Positions 1-8,687 of a DNA stretch of 64,000 nucleotides are shown piece by piece. The number at the start of each line of letters is the position of its first letter. Positions within the stretch are counted from its first letter, which is position 1. The notes below the pieces were generated by a model. The model did no database searches. It had not been told where the DNA came from and saw only the letters and a program-made list of their open reading frames with translations. The position numbers were made by a program, and so were the translations under genes. The stretch spans positions 186,001-250,000 of the forward strand of contig CALUJE010000001.1 of NCBI GenBank assembly GCA_944320885.1, written 5' to 3'. The stretch comes from an uncultured Phocaeicola sp. (GTDB lineage: Bacteria; Bacteroidota; Bacteroidia; Bacteroidales; Bacteroidaceae).

Positions 1-503
1 CTGTTCATGAATCGGATAGGTGCTCCCAGACAGCATGAACCAATTCCCATAGATTGGGCCGCCAATATGATATTCTCGCCTAAAAGTCCGCAGTCAACTT
101 GTGATAAGTCGTAGGTAGTATCGTAAGCGATGAAGACTACTGTTGGAGCATTGTTGAATATATTCTTGAATCCGGGTTTCTTGCCTGCATTGGGATTTTC
201 TTTGAGGTATAGTTCTGTAATGCCGTTAATGATATCCGGATTGTCTATTACACGTATTTGCCATGACTCTTTGTGCATGCCGTTGGGAGCGTTGATGCCA
301 CATTCAAGTATTTGTTCCATTTTCTCACGCTCTACCGGTTGGGGCTTATATTGGCGTATGCTTCGGCGTGCCATGATGGTTTCAACTACTTGGTTGGTAC
401 TGTCTTGCGCTGTTGTTTGCTCTGTGCTTGGGCTGGTTGTCTGTCCGCAACTGCATAAAGTTGCTATACCTAAGCTGAGAATGAGTGTTGAAAGCGTTTT
501 CAT
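1..503 (-). CDS. Nitroreductase-family lipoprotein (partial, C-terminus off window)
   Basis: An open frame reads leftward from an ATG at 501-503 and runs off the left edge. The product opens with a lipoprotein signal peptide (MKTLSTLILSLG..., Cys in LCSCG), then a Ser/Thr/Gln-rich linker, then ETIMARRSIRQYKPQPV, the usual opening of the nitroreductase fold in which RRSIR helps bind FMN phosphate. GINAPNGMHKESW and GLLGENIILAAQSMGIGSC also match the family. Such proteins are FMN-dependent NAD(P)H oxidoreductases; a lipid anchor implies an envelope location. The substrate cannot be told. The gene is divergent from the sugar transporter across about 245 bp. About 165 codons are visible, so the C-terminal FMN-binding part is missing. 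Confidence 0.85.
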   Translation of the reverse strand, partial: MKTLSTLILSLGIATLCSCGQTTSPSTEQTTAQDSTNQVVETIMARRSIRQYKPQPVEREKMEQILECGINAPNGMHKESWQIRVIDNPDIINGITELYLKENPNAGKKPGFKNIFNNAPTVVFIAYDTTYDLSQVDCGLLGENIILAAQSMGIGSCCLGAPIRFMN

Positions 504-748
504 ATTGTTATTTTTTTTAAGATACTTATTGTGTGGATAAATATAGTAAGAATCGTTTTTCGGTGGGTACATATGTTTTGTTTTTTGTGTTTTATTGGAT
601 GTTTTTCTTTCGAATCCGGATGATATGGGGGTAATTTTTGTGAGAAAAAGGATGAATTCTTGTTTTTTGGGCTATAGGCTATTGTGTGTCTCAATAAAAC
701 GTTTACTTTTGACTTCAATTGAATTTATTAATATAATCTTATTGTATC

Positions 749-2209
749 ATGAACAACATTGAAAAGGGTAGTAAACTTTATCTTTATTCCATTACTTTGG
801 TCGCAGTTATCGGTGGGCTTTTGTTTGGCTATGACACCGCAGTTATATCAGGAGCAGAAAAAGGTCTTGAAGGCTTTTTCCTGATGGCTCCGGATTTTAC
901 ATATAATAAGGTATTGCATGGTATAACTTCTTCCAGTGCATTGATTGGTTGTGTGATTGGTGGTGCCATGTCCGGTTATTTTGCTACACGTTTGGGACGA
1001 CGCAATTCTTTACGTTTGGCAGCAGTTTTATTTTTCCTTTCAGCTTTGGGTTCTTATTATCCGGAGTTCCTTTTCTTTGAATATGGTAAGCCGAGTTGGG
1101 ATTTGATGGTTACTTTTAACCTTTATCGTATTCTTGGTGGATTGGGAGTAGGACTTGCCTCTGCAATCTGTCCGATGTATATTGCTGAAGTTGCTCCTTC
1201 TGAAATACGTGGAACCTTGGTTTCATGCAACCAGTTCGCCATTATTTTTGGTATGTTGGTGGTTTATTTCGTGAATTATATGATAATGGGTGACCATCAG
1301 AATCCGATTGTTATAAAAGATGCTGTAACCGGAATAGCCAGCGTCAGCCCGGAATCAGATATGTGGACGGTAAATGAAGGATGGCGTTATATGTTTGTAT
1401 CGGAAGCTTTTCCGGCATTGATATTTGGCATCTTACTGTTTTTTGTACCTAAGACTCCGCGTTATCTTGTATTGGTACGTCAGGAAGAGCGTGCATTTCA
1501 TATTTTGGAACGCATTAACGGTACGACCCGCGCCAAGGAAGTATTGGCTGAAATAAAATCCACCGTTCATGAAAAAACAGAAAAACTGTTTACTTATGGT
1601 GTAGCTGTTATTGTTATAGGTATTTTGTTATCAGTCTTCCAACAGGCCATAGGTATCAATGCCGTGCTTTACTATGCTCCCCGTATATTTGAAAGTGCAG
1701 GTGCCGAAGGAGGAGGAATGATGCAGACCGTTATTATGGGTGTTGTAAATATCGTGTTTACGGTAGTTGCCATTGTTACAGTCGATCGCTTTGGCCGTAA
1801 GCCGTTATTGATAATCGGTTCTATCGGTATGGCTGTAGGAGCATTTATGGTTGCCGTTTGTGACAACATGGGTATCAAAGGCATTGTCCCGGTGCTTTCC
1901 ATTATCATATATGCAGCATTCTTCATGATGTCATGGGGACCGATATGCTGGGTATTGATAGCTGAGATATTCCCGAACACTATCCGTGGAAAAGCTGTTG
2001 CCATAGCTGTTGCCTTCCAATGGATATTCAATTATATTGTTTCTTCTACATTCCCTGCTCTTTATGATTTCAGTCCGATGTTTGCTTACGGACTGTATGG
2101 AATCATCTGTGTGCTTGCTGCATTCTTTGTATGGCGATGGGTACCTGAGACAAAAGGAAAAACTCTTGAAGATATGAGTAACCTGTGGAAAGCGAGATTG
2201 AACAAATAG
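749..2209 (+). CDS. xylE: XylE-type MFS sugar/H+ symporter
   Basis: This is a 486-residue, 12-helix inner-membrane transporter of the sugar porter family. Diagnostic motifs are visible: GGLLFGYDTAVISGA in helix 1, the RLGRR loop after helix 2, NQFAIIFGMLVVYFVN in helix 5, QQAIGINAVLYYAP in helix 7, RFGRKPLL after helix 8 and PETKGKTLEDM at the end of helix 12. The enlarged helix 5-6 loop (about residues 180-210) and the overall length fit D-xylose:H+ symporter XylE. Other pentoses or hexoses remain possible, since no xylose isomerase or kinase gene lies nearby. The gene stands alone, divergent from the nitroreductase, with 168 bp before the next gene. Confidence 0.85.
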   Translation: MNNIEKGSKLYLYSITLVAVIGGLLFGYDTAVISGAEKGLEGFFLMAPDFTYNKVLHGITSSSALIGCVIGGAMSGYFATRLGRRNSLRLAAVLFFLSALGSYYPEFLFFEYGKPSWDLMVTFNLYRILGGLGVGLASAICPMYIAEVAPSEIRGTLVSCNQFAIIFGMLVVYFVNYMIMGDHQNPIVIKDAVTGIASVSPESDMWTVNEGWRYMFVSEAFPALIFGILLFFVPKTPRYLVLVRQEERAFHILERINGTTRAKEVLAEIKSTVHEKTEKLFTYGVAVIVIGILLSVFQQAIGINAVLYYAPRIFESAGAEGGGMMQTVIMGVVNIVFTVVAIVTVDRFGRKPLLIIGSIGMAVGAFMVAVCDNMGIKGIVPVLSIIIYAAFFMMSWGPICWVLIAEIFPNTIRGKAVAIAVAFQWIFNYIVSSTFPALYDFSPMFAYGLYGIICVLAAFFVWRWVPETKGKTLEDMSNLWKARLNK

Positions 2210-2330
2210 CAATGTGTTTAAAAAGGCTTTTGGGTGATGCTACTCTTTCGTACAATAGCTATGTGACTATAATTTTATCATAAATAATGAAAAAAAGTAG
2301 TCAAAAAGTCGAGAGATATGAAAAAATAAT

Positions 2331-2338
2331 TATTTTTG
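2331..2338 (+). promoter_or_regulatory. Bacteroidetes -7 box (TATTTTTG)
   Basis: TATTTTTG fits the Bacteroidetes -7 consensus TAnnTTTG and lies 40 bp before the Lrp-family start, leaving a leader of about 30 nt. No matching upstream TTTG at 19-21 bp is seen, so support is one-sided. Confidence 0.4.
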
Positions 2339-2377
2339 CTTATCAAAATGTTATAAGTACCATAAAATCTCGATAAA

Positions 2378-2839
2378 ATGGAAAGAATAGACAGTTTAGA
2401 CAGACGCATATTGGAGATTATTTCACAAAATGCGAGAATCCCGTTTAAGGATGTGGCCGCAGAATGTGGCGTGTCACGTGCAGCTATACACCAACGTGTG
2501 CAAAGATTGATTGATCTGGGAGTAATTGTGGGTTCAGGCTATCATGTTAATCCTAAGAGCTTAGGGTACAGCACTTGTACATATGTTGGAGTAAAATTGG
2601 AAAAAGGCTCTATGTATAAAGATGCCGTAGCTCAATTGCATAATATTCGCGAGGTTGTAGAGTGTCATTTCACTACAGGTCCTTACACGATGCTGATTAA
2701 ATTGTATGCTCGCGATAATGAGCATCTGATGGATTTGTTGAACAGACAGATACAGGAAATACCAGGAGTAACAGCTACTGAAACACTTATATCTTTAGAG
2801 CAAAGCATTAAGAAAGAAATTCCTATTTCTGAAAAATAA
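2378..2839 (+). CDS. Lrp/AsnC-family transcriptional regulator
   Basis: The 153-residue protein has the classic Lrp layout. An N-terminal winged helix-turn-helix spans residues 4-60 (LDRRILEIISQNARIPFKDVAA, then VSRAAIHQRVQRL as recognition helix). A C-terminal RAM ligand-binding domain follows (about 68-150; VVECHFTTGPYTMLIKLYARD is typical). Members form octamers and respond to amino acids or related small molecules. It is the first gene of a co-directional run to 7478, with 5 bp to the next gene. That run contains a peptidase/amidotransferase fusion and a glutaminyl cyclase, which would suit amino-acid sensing, but the effector and regulon are unknown. No His/Cys metal motif was noticed. 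Confidence 0.9.
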   Translation: MERIDSLDRRILEIISQNARIPFKDVAAECGVSRAAIHQRVQRLIDLGVIVGSGYHVNPKSLGYSTCTYVGVKLEKGSMYKDAVAQLHNIREVVECHFTTGPYTMLIKLYARDNEHLMDLLNRQIQEIPGVTATETLISLEQSIKKEIPISEK

Positions 2840-2844
2840 GAAGT

Positions 2845-3150
2845 ATGATAGGAGGTCTGTATTGGCAAGGGCTGATTATCGGGATATTTACATTTCTGAT
2901 TATTGGATTGTTTCATCCTATAGTGATTAAATGTGAGTATTACTTTGGAACACGTTGTTGGTGGATATTTTTAGTTATAGGTATTGGTGCCGCTGCGGCG
3001 TCATTGTTTATTCCCCATGAGGTCATTTCACCTTTATTGGGAGTGACGGCTTTTTCTTCGTTCTGGACTATCAAGGAATTGTTCGAACAGGAAGAGCGTG
3101 TGCGTAAAGGATGGTTCCCCAAGAATCCTAAACGTAAGTACAAGTTTTAA
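2845..3150 (+). CDS. DUF4491-type small membrane protein
   Basis: This 101-residue protein has three likely transmembrane segments (about residues 8-26, 37-54 and 58-70) and a basic C-terminus (KGWFPKNPKRK). The stretches LIIGLFHPIVIKCEYYFGTRCWW and FSSFWTIKELFEQEERV are highly characteristic of a small Bacteroidetes family I recall as DUF4491. No function is established to my knowledge. It sits 5 bp after the Lrp gene and 6 bp before the amidotransferase-dipeptidase fusion, so it is very probably co-transcribed and translationally linked with both. The soluble charged tail could be a contact surface, but that is speculation. Confidence 0.75.
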   Translation: MIGGLYWQGLIIGIFTFLIIGLFHPIVIKCEYYFGTRCWWIFLVIGIGAAAASLFIPHEVISPLLGVTAFSSFWTIKELFEQEERVRKGWFPKNPKRKYKF

Positions 3151-3156
3151 ACAAAC

Positions 3157-4947
3157 ATGTTGCAAAACGATTATTATAACATAGAAAAGGGTTATGAAGG
3201 TATCATATCTTCTAACCCTTTATTTGGACAACGTCCCGTCATTGGAGTTACTGCTAACTTCAGTGACGGGAATTGTTCTTTAGCCGACGGATATGTTCGT
3301 TCGGTGCTTGAGGCTGGAGGAGTACCTCTGCTGATTCCTCCATATGATAATGAAGAAAACCTGATACATACGCTCGATGCTGTTGATGGCATTTTGTTGA
3401 GTGGAGGAGGTGATATCAATCCATTGTTTATGGGGGAAGAACCTCTTGAAGAACTCCATTCTATCAATCATCGCCGTGACAGACAGGAGTTATTGCTGGT
3501 AAAACTGGCTGCCGACAGACAGATTCCTGTATTGGGAATTTGCAGAGGAATACAGGTGATGAACGTTGCGTTGGGAGGAAAGGTCTTTCAGGATATACGC
3601 AAGCAGTCAGGTACGGAATGTATCAAGCACGATCAGGAACTGAACCGTTCTTATCCTTCACATACGGTGCGTATACCAAGTGATTCTTTGCTTTATAAGT
3701 TGTTTGAGAAGACTGGTACCGTTTGTCACGATGGCTTGTCATTACTGGTTAATTCGTTTCATCATCAGGCGGTAAGTGTTCCGGCTCCCGGTTTCCGGGT
3801 ATGCGCCTGTTCATCCGACGGAATAATTGAGGCCATTGAATCGGAGCAGTATAAGTCTATGATTGGCGTGCAATGGCATCCGGAGTGCATGATACTTGAG
3901 GGAAACAAGTCTATGATGCCGCTGTTTGAATGGCTTGTGAAAGAGTCGCTATCGTTTGCGAGAGCCAGACAGATGCATCAGCGTATCGTTTCGCTGGATT
4001 CCCATTGTGATACCCCCATGTTTTTTGACCAGAACATACGCTTCAATACGCGCGATTCACGCATAAAGGTCGATATCCACAAGATGTATGAAGGGCATCT
4101 TGACGGAACCATTATGGTGGCCTATCTGAAACAGGAAGCCCGTGACAGGGATGCCTTGCAGGCAGCTACGGCAAAGGCTTCATCCTTGCTGAACCAGATA
4201 GAAGAGATGGTTGCGGCAAACAGTCCGTATGTGGGTATAGCCTATACGCCGCAGGATGTTTCCCGTCTGAAAAGAGAAAACCGGAAAGCCATCATGCTGG
4301 GAATCGAGAATGCCTATGCAATAGGTTCGGATATTGCAAACGTAGAACGCTTCCGTGAGAGAGGTGTTGTCTATATGACGCTTTGCCATAATGGCGATAA
4401 CGATGTATGTGACTCGGCACGCGGAAACAGAGAGCACGGCGGACTGAGTGACTTTGGCCGGCAGGTAGTTCGTGAGATGAACCGTGTGGGCATGATGGTC
4501 GATTTGTCACATGCTTCGGAAGAAAGCTTCTACGACGCATTGAAATACAGCCGTACGCCTATTGTCTGTTCACACTCCTCGTGTCGTGCCTTGTGCAATC
4601 ATCCGCGCAATCTCACCGATGAACAGCTTCGTGCACTTGCAAAGGCCGGAGGTGTGGCACAGGTATGCATCTATGGCGGTTTCCTGCGTGAGGACGGAAA
4701 GGCCGGACTGCCCGATGTGGTGGCACATATCAACCACATGGTTGAGATTGCAGGTATTGACCATGTAGGTATAGGAACAGACTTCGATGGAGACGGAGGC
4801 GTGCCCGGATGTGATTCTGCCGCCGAAGTCATCAATCTTACCCGCAGGCTGATGGCCGAAGGATATTCCGAGGAGGATATAGCCAAGATATGGGGAGGTA
4901 ACTTTATGCGCCTGATGGAAGCTGTACAGGCGGATGCGATGAGATGA
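3157..4947 (+). CDS. Class I glutamine amidotransferase-like (PuuD-type) + M19 membrane dipeptidase fusion
   Basis: One 596-residue frame joins two enzymes. Residues about 25-265 are a gamma-glutamyl-GABA hydrolase-like class I amidotransferase: SGGGDINP (82-89), nucleophile C129 in GICRGIQ, and H241/E243 in QWHPE complete the triad. Residues about 275-590 are an M19 (renal/membrane) dipeptidase: metal ligands H283/D285 (SHCDTP), E384 (GIENAYAIG), H452 (VDLSHAS), H473 (CSHSS) and the HVGIGTDFDGDGG block (536-548). Both active sites look intact. Neither half shows a signal peptide, so it should be cytoplasmic. The pairing suggests stepwise cleavage of a gamma-glutamyl conjugate and then a dipeptide; the substrate is not known. 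It is the third gene of the Lrp operon and is followed 37 bp later by the glutaminyl cyclase gene. Confidence 0.9.
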   Translation: MLQNDYYNIEKGYEGIISSNPLFGQRPVIGVTANFSDGNCSLADGYVRSVLEAGGVPLLIPPYDNEENLIHTLDAVDGILLSGGGDINPLFMGEEPLEELHSINHRRDRQELLLVKLAADRQIPVLGICRGIQVMNVALGGKVFQDIRKQSGTECIKHDQELNRSYPSHTVRIPSDSLLYKLFEKTGTVCHDGLSLLVNSFHHQAVSVPAPGFRVCACSSDGIIEAIESEQYKSMIGVQWHPECMILEGNKSMMPLFEWLVKESLSFARARQMHQRIVSLDSHCDTPMFFDQNIRFNTRDSRIKVDIHKMYEGHLDGTIMVAYLKQEARDRDALQAATAKASSLLNQIEEMVAANSPYVGIAYTPQDVSRLKRENRKAIMLGIENAYAIGSDIANVERFRERGVVYMTLCHNGDNDVCDSARGNREHGGLSDFGRQVVREMNRVGMMVDLSHASEESFYDALKYSRTPIVCSHSSCRALCNHPRNLTDEQLRALAKAGGVAQVCIYGGFLREDGKAGLPDVVAHINHMVEIAGIDHVGIGTDFDGDGGVPGCDSAAEVINLTRRLMAEGYSEEDIAKIWGGNFMRLMEAVQADAMR

Positions 4948-4984
4948 CAATCATGAATTTATTAATCAAAAACCGTTAGAGACA

Positions 4985-5998
4985 ATGAAAAGTAAGATAT
5001 TAGGGAACTGCATTACAGGATTCTGTGCTTTCCTGTTGCTGGGATGTATGGCATGTGCCAATAGCAAGAAGGCCGATTCCGGAAGCAAGGAGGCGATTGA
5101 GACCGTTAATGTTCCGGCATTCAATGCAGACAGCGCATGGCTCTATGTAAAACAGCAGGTCGATTTCGGACCGCGTGTGCCTAACAGTACAGCACATGAT
5201 TTATGTGGCGATTATCTTGCAGCCAGACTTGAGGCTTTTGGAGCCAAGGTATACAACCAGCGTGCCGACCTGACCGGATATGACGGTAAGGTACTGAAGG
5301 CGCGCAACATCATTGGTGCCTACAATCCCGAGTCGCCCCGCCGCGTGATGCTTTGTGCCCATTGGGACAGTCGTCCGTGGGCTGATAATGACCCCGATAA
5401 GGGCAACCACCGCAAACCTATTCTCGGAGCGAACGACGGTGCCAGTGGTGTAGGCGTACTGCTCGAAATAGCCCGCCAGTTGCAGGCACAGGCTCCTGCA
5501 ATCGGTATTGACATCATCTTCTTCGATATGGAAGATTACGGCATTCCTCAGTTTGAGAATAACCATGGCAGCGATGAGAATACATGGTGCCTCGGTTCAC
5601 AATACTGGTCACGAACTCCTCACGTGAGCAACTACAATGCCCGTTTCGGTATCCTGCTCGATATGGTGGGAGCCAAGAATTCAACCTTCTATAAAGAAGG
5701 AATCTCCATGCAGTATGCTCCTTCTATCGTGAAGAAAGTATGGAGTGCCGCCAAGAAGATTGGTTTTGAAAGTTACTTCATTGATGAAAACGGCGGATAT
5801 GTAACCGACGACCATCTGCCGGTGAACGAGATTGCACGTATTCCCTGCATTGATATCATTAACTGCGACATGAACAGTGAGCTGTCCAGTTTTGGCGATG
5901 CCTGGCATACCGTAAACGATAATATGGATGTAATTGACAAGAATACCCTGCGCGCTGTAGGACAGACAGTGTTACAGGTTATCTATAACGAAAAGTAA
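4985..5998 (+). CDS. Type II glutaminyl-peptide cyclotransferase (M28-fold lipoprotein)
   Basis: The 337-residue protein begins with a lipoprotein signal (lipidated Cys probably C21 in LLLGC). The M28 metallopeptidase fold follows: CAHWDSRPWADND (124-136), GANDGASGVGVLLE with D151, FFDMEDYG (179-186) with acidic residues at 181, 183 and 184, and H308 in GDAWHTVND. The arrangement, with WCLGSQYWSR and LLDMVGA, closely matches the Porphyromonas-type bacterial glutaminyl cyclases rather than aminopeptidases. These enzymes convert N-terminal Gln of exported proteins, exposed after signal cleavage, to pyroglutamate. Location is therefore periplasmic, lipid-anchored. A single metal site is expected. 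It lies 4 bp before sufE. Annotation as an M28 aminopeptidase is the main alternative. Confidence 0.85.
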   Translation: MKSKILGNCITGFCAFLLLGCMACANSKKADSGSKEAIETVNVPAFNADSAWLYVKQQVDFGPRVPNSTAHDLCGDYLAARLEAFGAKVYNQRADLTGYDGKVLKARNIIGAYNPESPRRVMLCAHWDSRPWADNDPDKGNHRKPILGANDGASGVGVLLEIARQLQAQAPAIGIDIIFFDMEDYGIPQFENNHGSDENTWCLGSQYWSRTPHVSNYNARFGILLDMVGAKNSTFYKEGISMQYAPSIVKKVWSAAKKIGFESYFIDENGGYVTDDHLPVNEIARIPCIDIINCDMNSELSSFGDAWHTVNDNMDVIDKNTLRAVGQTVLQVIYNEK

Positions 5999-6002
5999 GT
6001 AT

Positions 6003-6428
6003 ATGGCAACAATTGATGAATTACAAGAAGAAGTAATCACTGAATTCAGTGATTTTGATGATTGGATGGACAAGTATCAGCTGCTTATTGACCTGGGCAA
6101 TGAGCAGAAACCGCTCGATGAGGCTTACAAGACAGATTCCAACCTGATTGAGGGATGTCAGAGCCGTGTATGGTTACAGGCCGATTTGATCGACGGAAAA
6201 GTACATTTTCAGGCAGAGAGCGACGCACTGATTGTGAAAGGAATCATTGCATTGCTGATAAAAGTTGTTTCAGACCATACTCCGGACGAGATATTGAACA
6301 GTGAGCTGTATTTTATCGACAAGATTGGATTGAAAGAGCATCTTTCGCCTACAAGAAGCAACGGATTGCTTGCCATGGTAAAGCAGATGCGCATGTATGC
6401 GCTGGCATTCAAGGCAAAAGCTTGTTGA
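6003..6428 (+). CDS. sufE: SufE-family sulfur acceptor protein
   Basis: The 141-residue protein is full length for SufE. It carries the active-site cysteine C52 in IEGCQSRVWL and the family's downstream IVKGIIALLIKV segment. SufE takes persulfide sulfur from a SufS-type cysteine desulfurase and hands it on for Fe-S cluster assembly or thiolation. No sufS or sufBCD lies in the window. Its start is 4 bp after the glutaminyl cyclase stop and its stop is 3 bp before mnmA, a sulfur-requiring tRNA thiolase, so it may feed MnmA directly; that is inference from position. Confidence 0.92.
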   Translation: MATIDELQEEVITEFSDFDDWMDKYQLLIDLGNEQKPLDEAYKTDSNLIEGCQSRVWLQADLIDGKVHFQAESDALIVKGIIALLIKVVSDHTPDEILNSELYFIDKIGLKEHLSPTRSNGLLAMVKQMRMYALAFKAKAC

Positions 6429-6431
6429 TAT

Positions 6432-7478
6432 ATGCAGGCAAACAATAAGGTATTATTAGGAATGAGTGGCGGTACCGACAGCTCGGTGGCCGCCATTCTT
6501 TTAAAGGAAGCCGGATATGAGGTTACGGGCATCACTTTCCGCTTTTACGAAGCGTCGGGCGATACTGCCTATCTGGACGATGCGCGCGAGGTGGCTTCAC
6601 GTCTGGGCATAAGGCATATTGTATACGATGCCCGCCACACGTTTGAGCAGACGGTGATAGACTATTTCGTACGAGAGTACATGTCGGGCCGTACACCCGT
6701 GCCCTGTACCTTGTGCAACAACCGTCTGAAGTGGCCGCTCATGACCCGTGTGGCCGATGAAGAGGGCATTTTTCACCTGGCTACCGGACATTATGTGCGC
6801 AAGGCCTTCCTCAACGGCCACCATTATATATTGAGCGGACTGGATGCCGATAAGGAACAGTCCTTTTTCCTTTGGGGACTTCCGCCCGAGACGTTGGAAC
6901 GTGCCCTCTTTCCGCTGGGAGAATATGCGAAGACGGAGGTACGGAGCATTGCCCGTGAACGGGGATATTATAAGGTATCTGAAAAGAAAGACAGTCTGGG
7001 AGTATGCTTCTGCCTGTCGGATTACCGTGATTTTCTGCGTGCTCATGTTGCTGCAGACCGTCTGGTTCCCGGAAAGTTTTATGACGAGGAAGGGCACGTA
7101 CTGGGAGCTCATCAGGGATATCCTTTCTACACCATCGGCCAGCGGCGCGGATTGGGGATACACCTGAACAAGGCCGTGTTCGTAAAGGAAATAGACCCTC
7201 ATACCAACCGTGTCGTGCTGGCACCTTATGCTTCGCTCGAACGCAATGAGATGCAGTTGTCGCACTGGCATCTGGTGTGTGAAGATGAAGTGCTCGGACA
7301 TGACGATGTGGAAGTGAAGATACGCTACCGCAAGCAGTTGAACCGTGCTACGGTAACCTTGGGGCCCGATAATTGCCTTCTGGTTACGCTGCACGAGCCG
7401 CTGGCCGCTATCGCACCGGGACAGGCTGCTGCTTTTTATCGTGGCGACCGCTTGCTGGGTGGAGGAATTATCGTCTGA
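6432..7478 (+). CDS. mnmA: tRNA-specific 2-thiouridylase MnmA
   Basis: This 348-residue enzyme thiolates C2 of wobble uridine 34 in tRNA Lys, Glu and Gln using ATP and relayed sulfur. The PP-loop reads [11 protein letters not shown] (11-21). The two catalytic cysteines are C95 (in [11 protein letters not shown]) and C192 (in DSLGVCFC). [11 protein letters not shown] marks the central domain, and the C-terminal beta-barrel ends in [11 protein letters not shown]. Departures from the common form are Thr for Val in SGGVDSS, and extra cysteines at 92 and 194 giving CxxC and CxC pairs, which may help sulfur relay. It closes the Lrp-to-mnmA operon; a repeat cluster starts at the base after its stop codon. 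Confidence 0.92.
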   Translation: MQANNKVLLGMSGGTDSSVAAILLKEAGYEVTGITFRFYEASGDTAYLDDAREVASRLGIRHIVYDARHTFEQTVIDYFVREYMSGRTPVPCTLCNNRLKWPLMTRVADEEGIFHLATGHYVRKAFLNGHHYILSGLDADKEQSFFLWGLPPETLERALFPLGEYAKTEVRSIARERGYYKVSEKKDSLGVCFCLSDYRDFLRAHVAADRLVPGKFYDEEGHVLGAHQGYPFYTIGQRRGLGIHLNKAVFVKEIDPHTNRVVLAPYASLERNEMQLSHWHLVCEDEVLGHDDVEVKIRYRKQLNRATVTLGPDNCLLVTLHEPLAAIAPGQAAAFYRGDRLLGGGIIV

Positions 7479-7572
7479 AAGTTTATCCTTAGGTTAAGGA
7501 CATGTATCCTTAACTTGAGGATATGTATCCCTAGCCTGAGGATATATATCCTTAACCTAAGGATAAACTTTT
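7479..7572. repeat. Intergenic palindrome cluster, family A copy 1 (4 x 21 bp)
   Basis: Four head-to-tail units start at 7484, 7505, 7526 and 7547, each an imperfect palindrome of the type TATCCTTAACCTAAGGATA plus a 2-bp joint. The cluster is closed by inverted ends AAGTTTATCC and GGATAAACTT. Unit 4 is nearly the reverse complement of unit 1. The element begins immediately after the mnmA stop and lies between convergent mnmA and queG. It has no open coding sense of its own. Copies 2 and 3 are at 21973 and 38302. Confidence 0.9.
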
Positions 7573-7632
7573 CTTTGGGAGTCAGTCTATTATAAGTCCT
7601 GTCTGGATAAAGTTATTCAGGAAGGGTTAATA

Positions 7633-7680
7633 AGATGCAGCCCAGCCTCTGAGAGTCAGAGACCGGGCTGCATGTTTTTT
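7633..7680 (+). terminator. Rho-independent terminator after mnmA
   Basis: Stem ATGCAGCCC (7635-7643) pairs with GGGCTGCAT (7665-7673). An inner stem CTCTGA/TCAGAG caps it, and a run of T follows at 7675-7680. It lies about 155 bp beyond the mnmA stop, past the repeat cluster, and ends the operon. The T-run favours the plus strand. Confidence 0.85.
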
Positions 7681-7694
7681 GACTGTTAGTGATT

Positions 7695-8657
7695 TTATTC
7701 GGGTGATAATCCATCCTTTTTCTTTTGTGCCGCCGTCTGTACGCACTGTATGTTGCGCATAAGCCCTTCGTATTTGGCCCTTTTTACGGCCGAACCCTTG
7801 AATATCCTTCGGTATTCGTCAATGCTCAGTTGTTTCCATCCTTCCCGGGTCATTGACAGCAACTCGTGTTTGGGAGTCAGGCGAGGCTCCTGACAGGGAG
7901 TGGCGAAGCGGTTCCACGGACAAGCCTGCTGGCATCGGTCGCATCCATAGATGCAGTTGCCCATTTTTTCTGCGGCAAAGTCCGGAATATCCTGCCTGTT
8001 TTCTATAGTCAGGTACGACAGGCAGCGTGCGGCATTCAGGCGGAAAGGAGCTTGCAGGGCATGCGTAGGGCAGGCCTCCAGACAGCGTGTACAGTTTCCG
8101 CACCGGCTTTGTTGCGGAGTATCATATTCCAGTTCTGTATTGATAACCAGTTCACCCAAAAAGAATGTTGAACCGGCGTGAGGGATAATCAGTTGGGTAT
8201 TTTTTCCTATCCATCCCAGTCCGCACCGCCAGGCCCAGTATCGTTCCAAGAGGGGAGCCGTATCGCAGAACGCTCTTCCTTCGGTGTCGGGCAGTCTTTG
8301 TGCAATAAACTGCAGCAGGGCATAAAGCTTGTCCTTCATCACCGTATGGTAGTCTTCGCCGTATGCGTACCAGGCGAACTGATATTCTGAGGGCTTAATG
8401 AACTGTGCGGGATAATAGTTGAGGGCTACCGAGATGATGCTCTTTGCTCCTTCGACCAGCAGAGCAGGATTCATCCGTTTGTCAAGGTTCCCGGTCATGT
8501 ATTCCATTCCGGCATAGTCTTTCCTTTCCAGCCATTGCTGCATGAACCGGCAGTTCTCGCCGTCAATCTCTCCGGCGGGTGCCATGCCGCAGGCCGCAAA
8601 TCCCAGTCGGGAGGCCTCTTCCTTTATCTGCAAGGTGATTTCTTTAAGCAGATTCAT
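7695..8657 (-). CDS. queG: Epoxyqueuosine reductase QueG
   Basis: The 320-residue enzyme performs the last step of queuosine synthesis, reducing epoxyqueuosine at tRNA position 34 with cobalamin and two [4Fe-4S] clusters. The ferredoxin-like half shows both cluster motifs: CGNCTRCLEACPTHAL and CDRCQQACPWN. The N-terminal half carries the family segments YPAQF, AYGEDYH and GWIGKNTQLI, part of the cobalamin-binding fold. The C-terminal HEAT-like repeat extension seen in some homologues is absent. It is the last gene of a minus-strand set with the deacetylase (30 bp upstream) and the DUF2723 gene. No other queuosine genes are in the window. Confidence 0.95.
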   Translation of the reverse strand: MNLLKEITLQIKEEASRLGFAACGMAPAGEIDGENCRFMQQWLERKDYAGMEYMTGNLDKRMNPALLVEGAKSIISVALNYYPAQFIKPSEYQFAWYAYGEDYHTVMKDKLYALLQFIAQRLPDTEGRAFCDTAPLLERYWAWRCGLGWIGKNTQLIIPHAGSTFFLGELVINTELEYDTPQQSRCGNCTRCLEACPTHALQAPFRLNAARCLSYLTIENRQDIPDFAAEKMGNCIYGCDRCQQACPWNRFATPCQEPRLTPKHELLSMTREGWKQLSIDEYRRIFKGSAVKRAKYEGLMRNIQCVQTAAQKKKDGLSPE

Positions 8658-8687
8658 CGTGTGTATCTGTAACGCTTTGTCGGGAGT

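Noticed and set aside
6597..7394. Minus-strand frame of 265 codons
   Set aside because: It is fully antisense to mnmA, whose motifs are intact, and has no recognisable features.
7479..7572. Could the palindrome clusters be CRISPR arrays?
   Set aside because: Units are contiguous with no unique spacers, are only 21-22 bp, and no cas genes are present.
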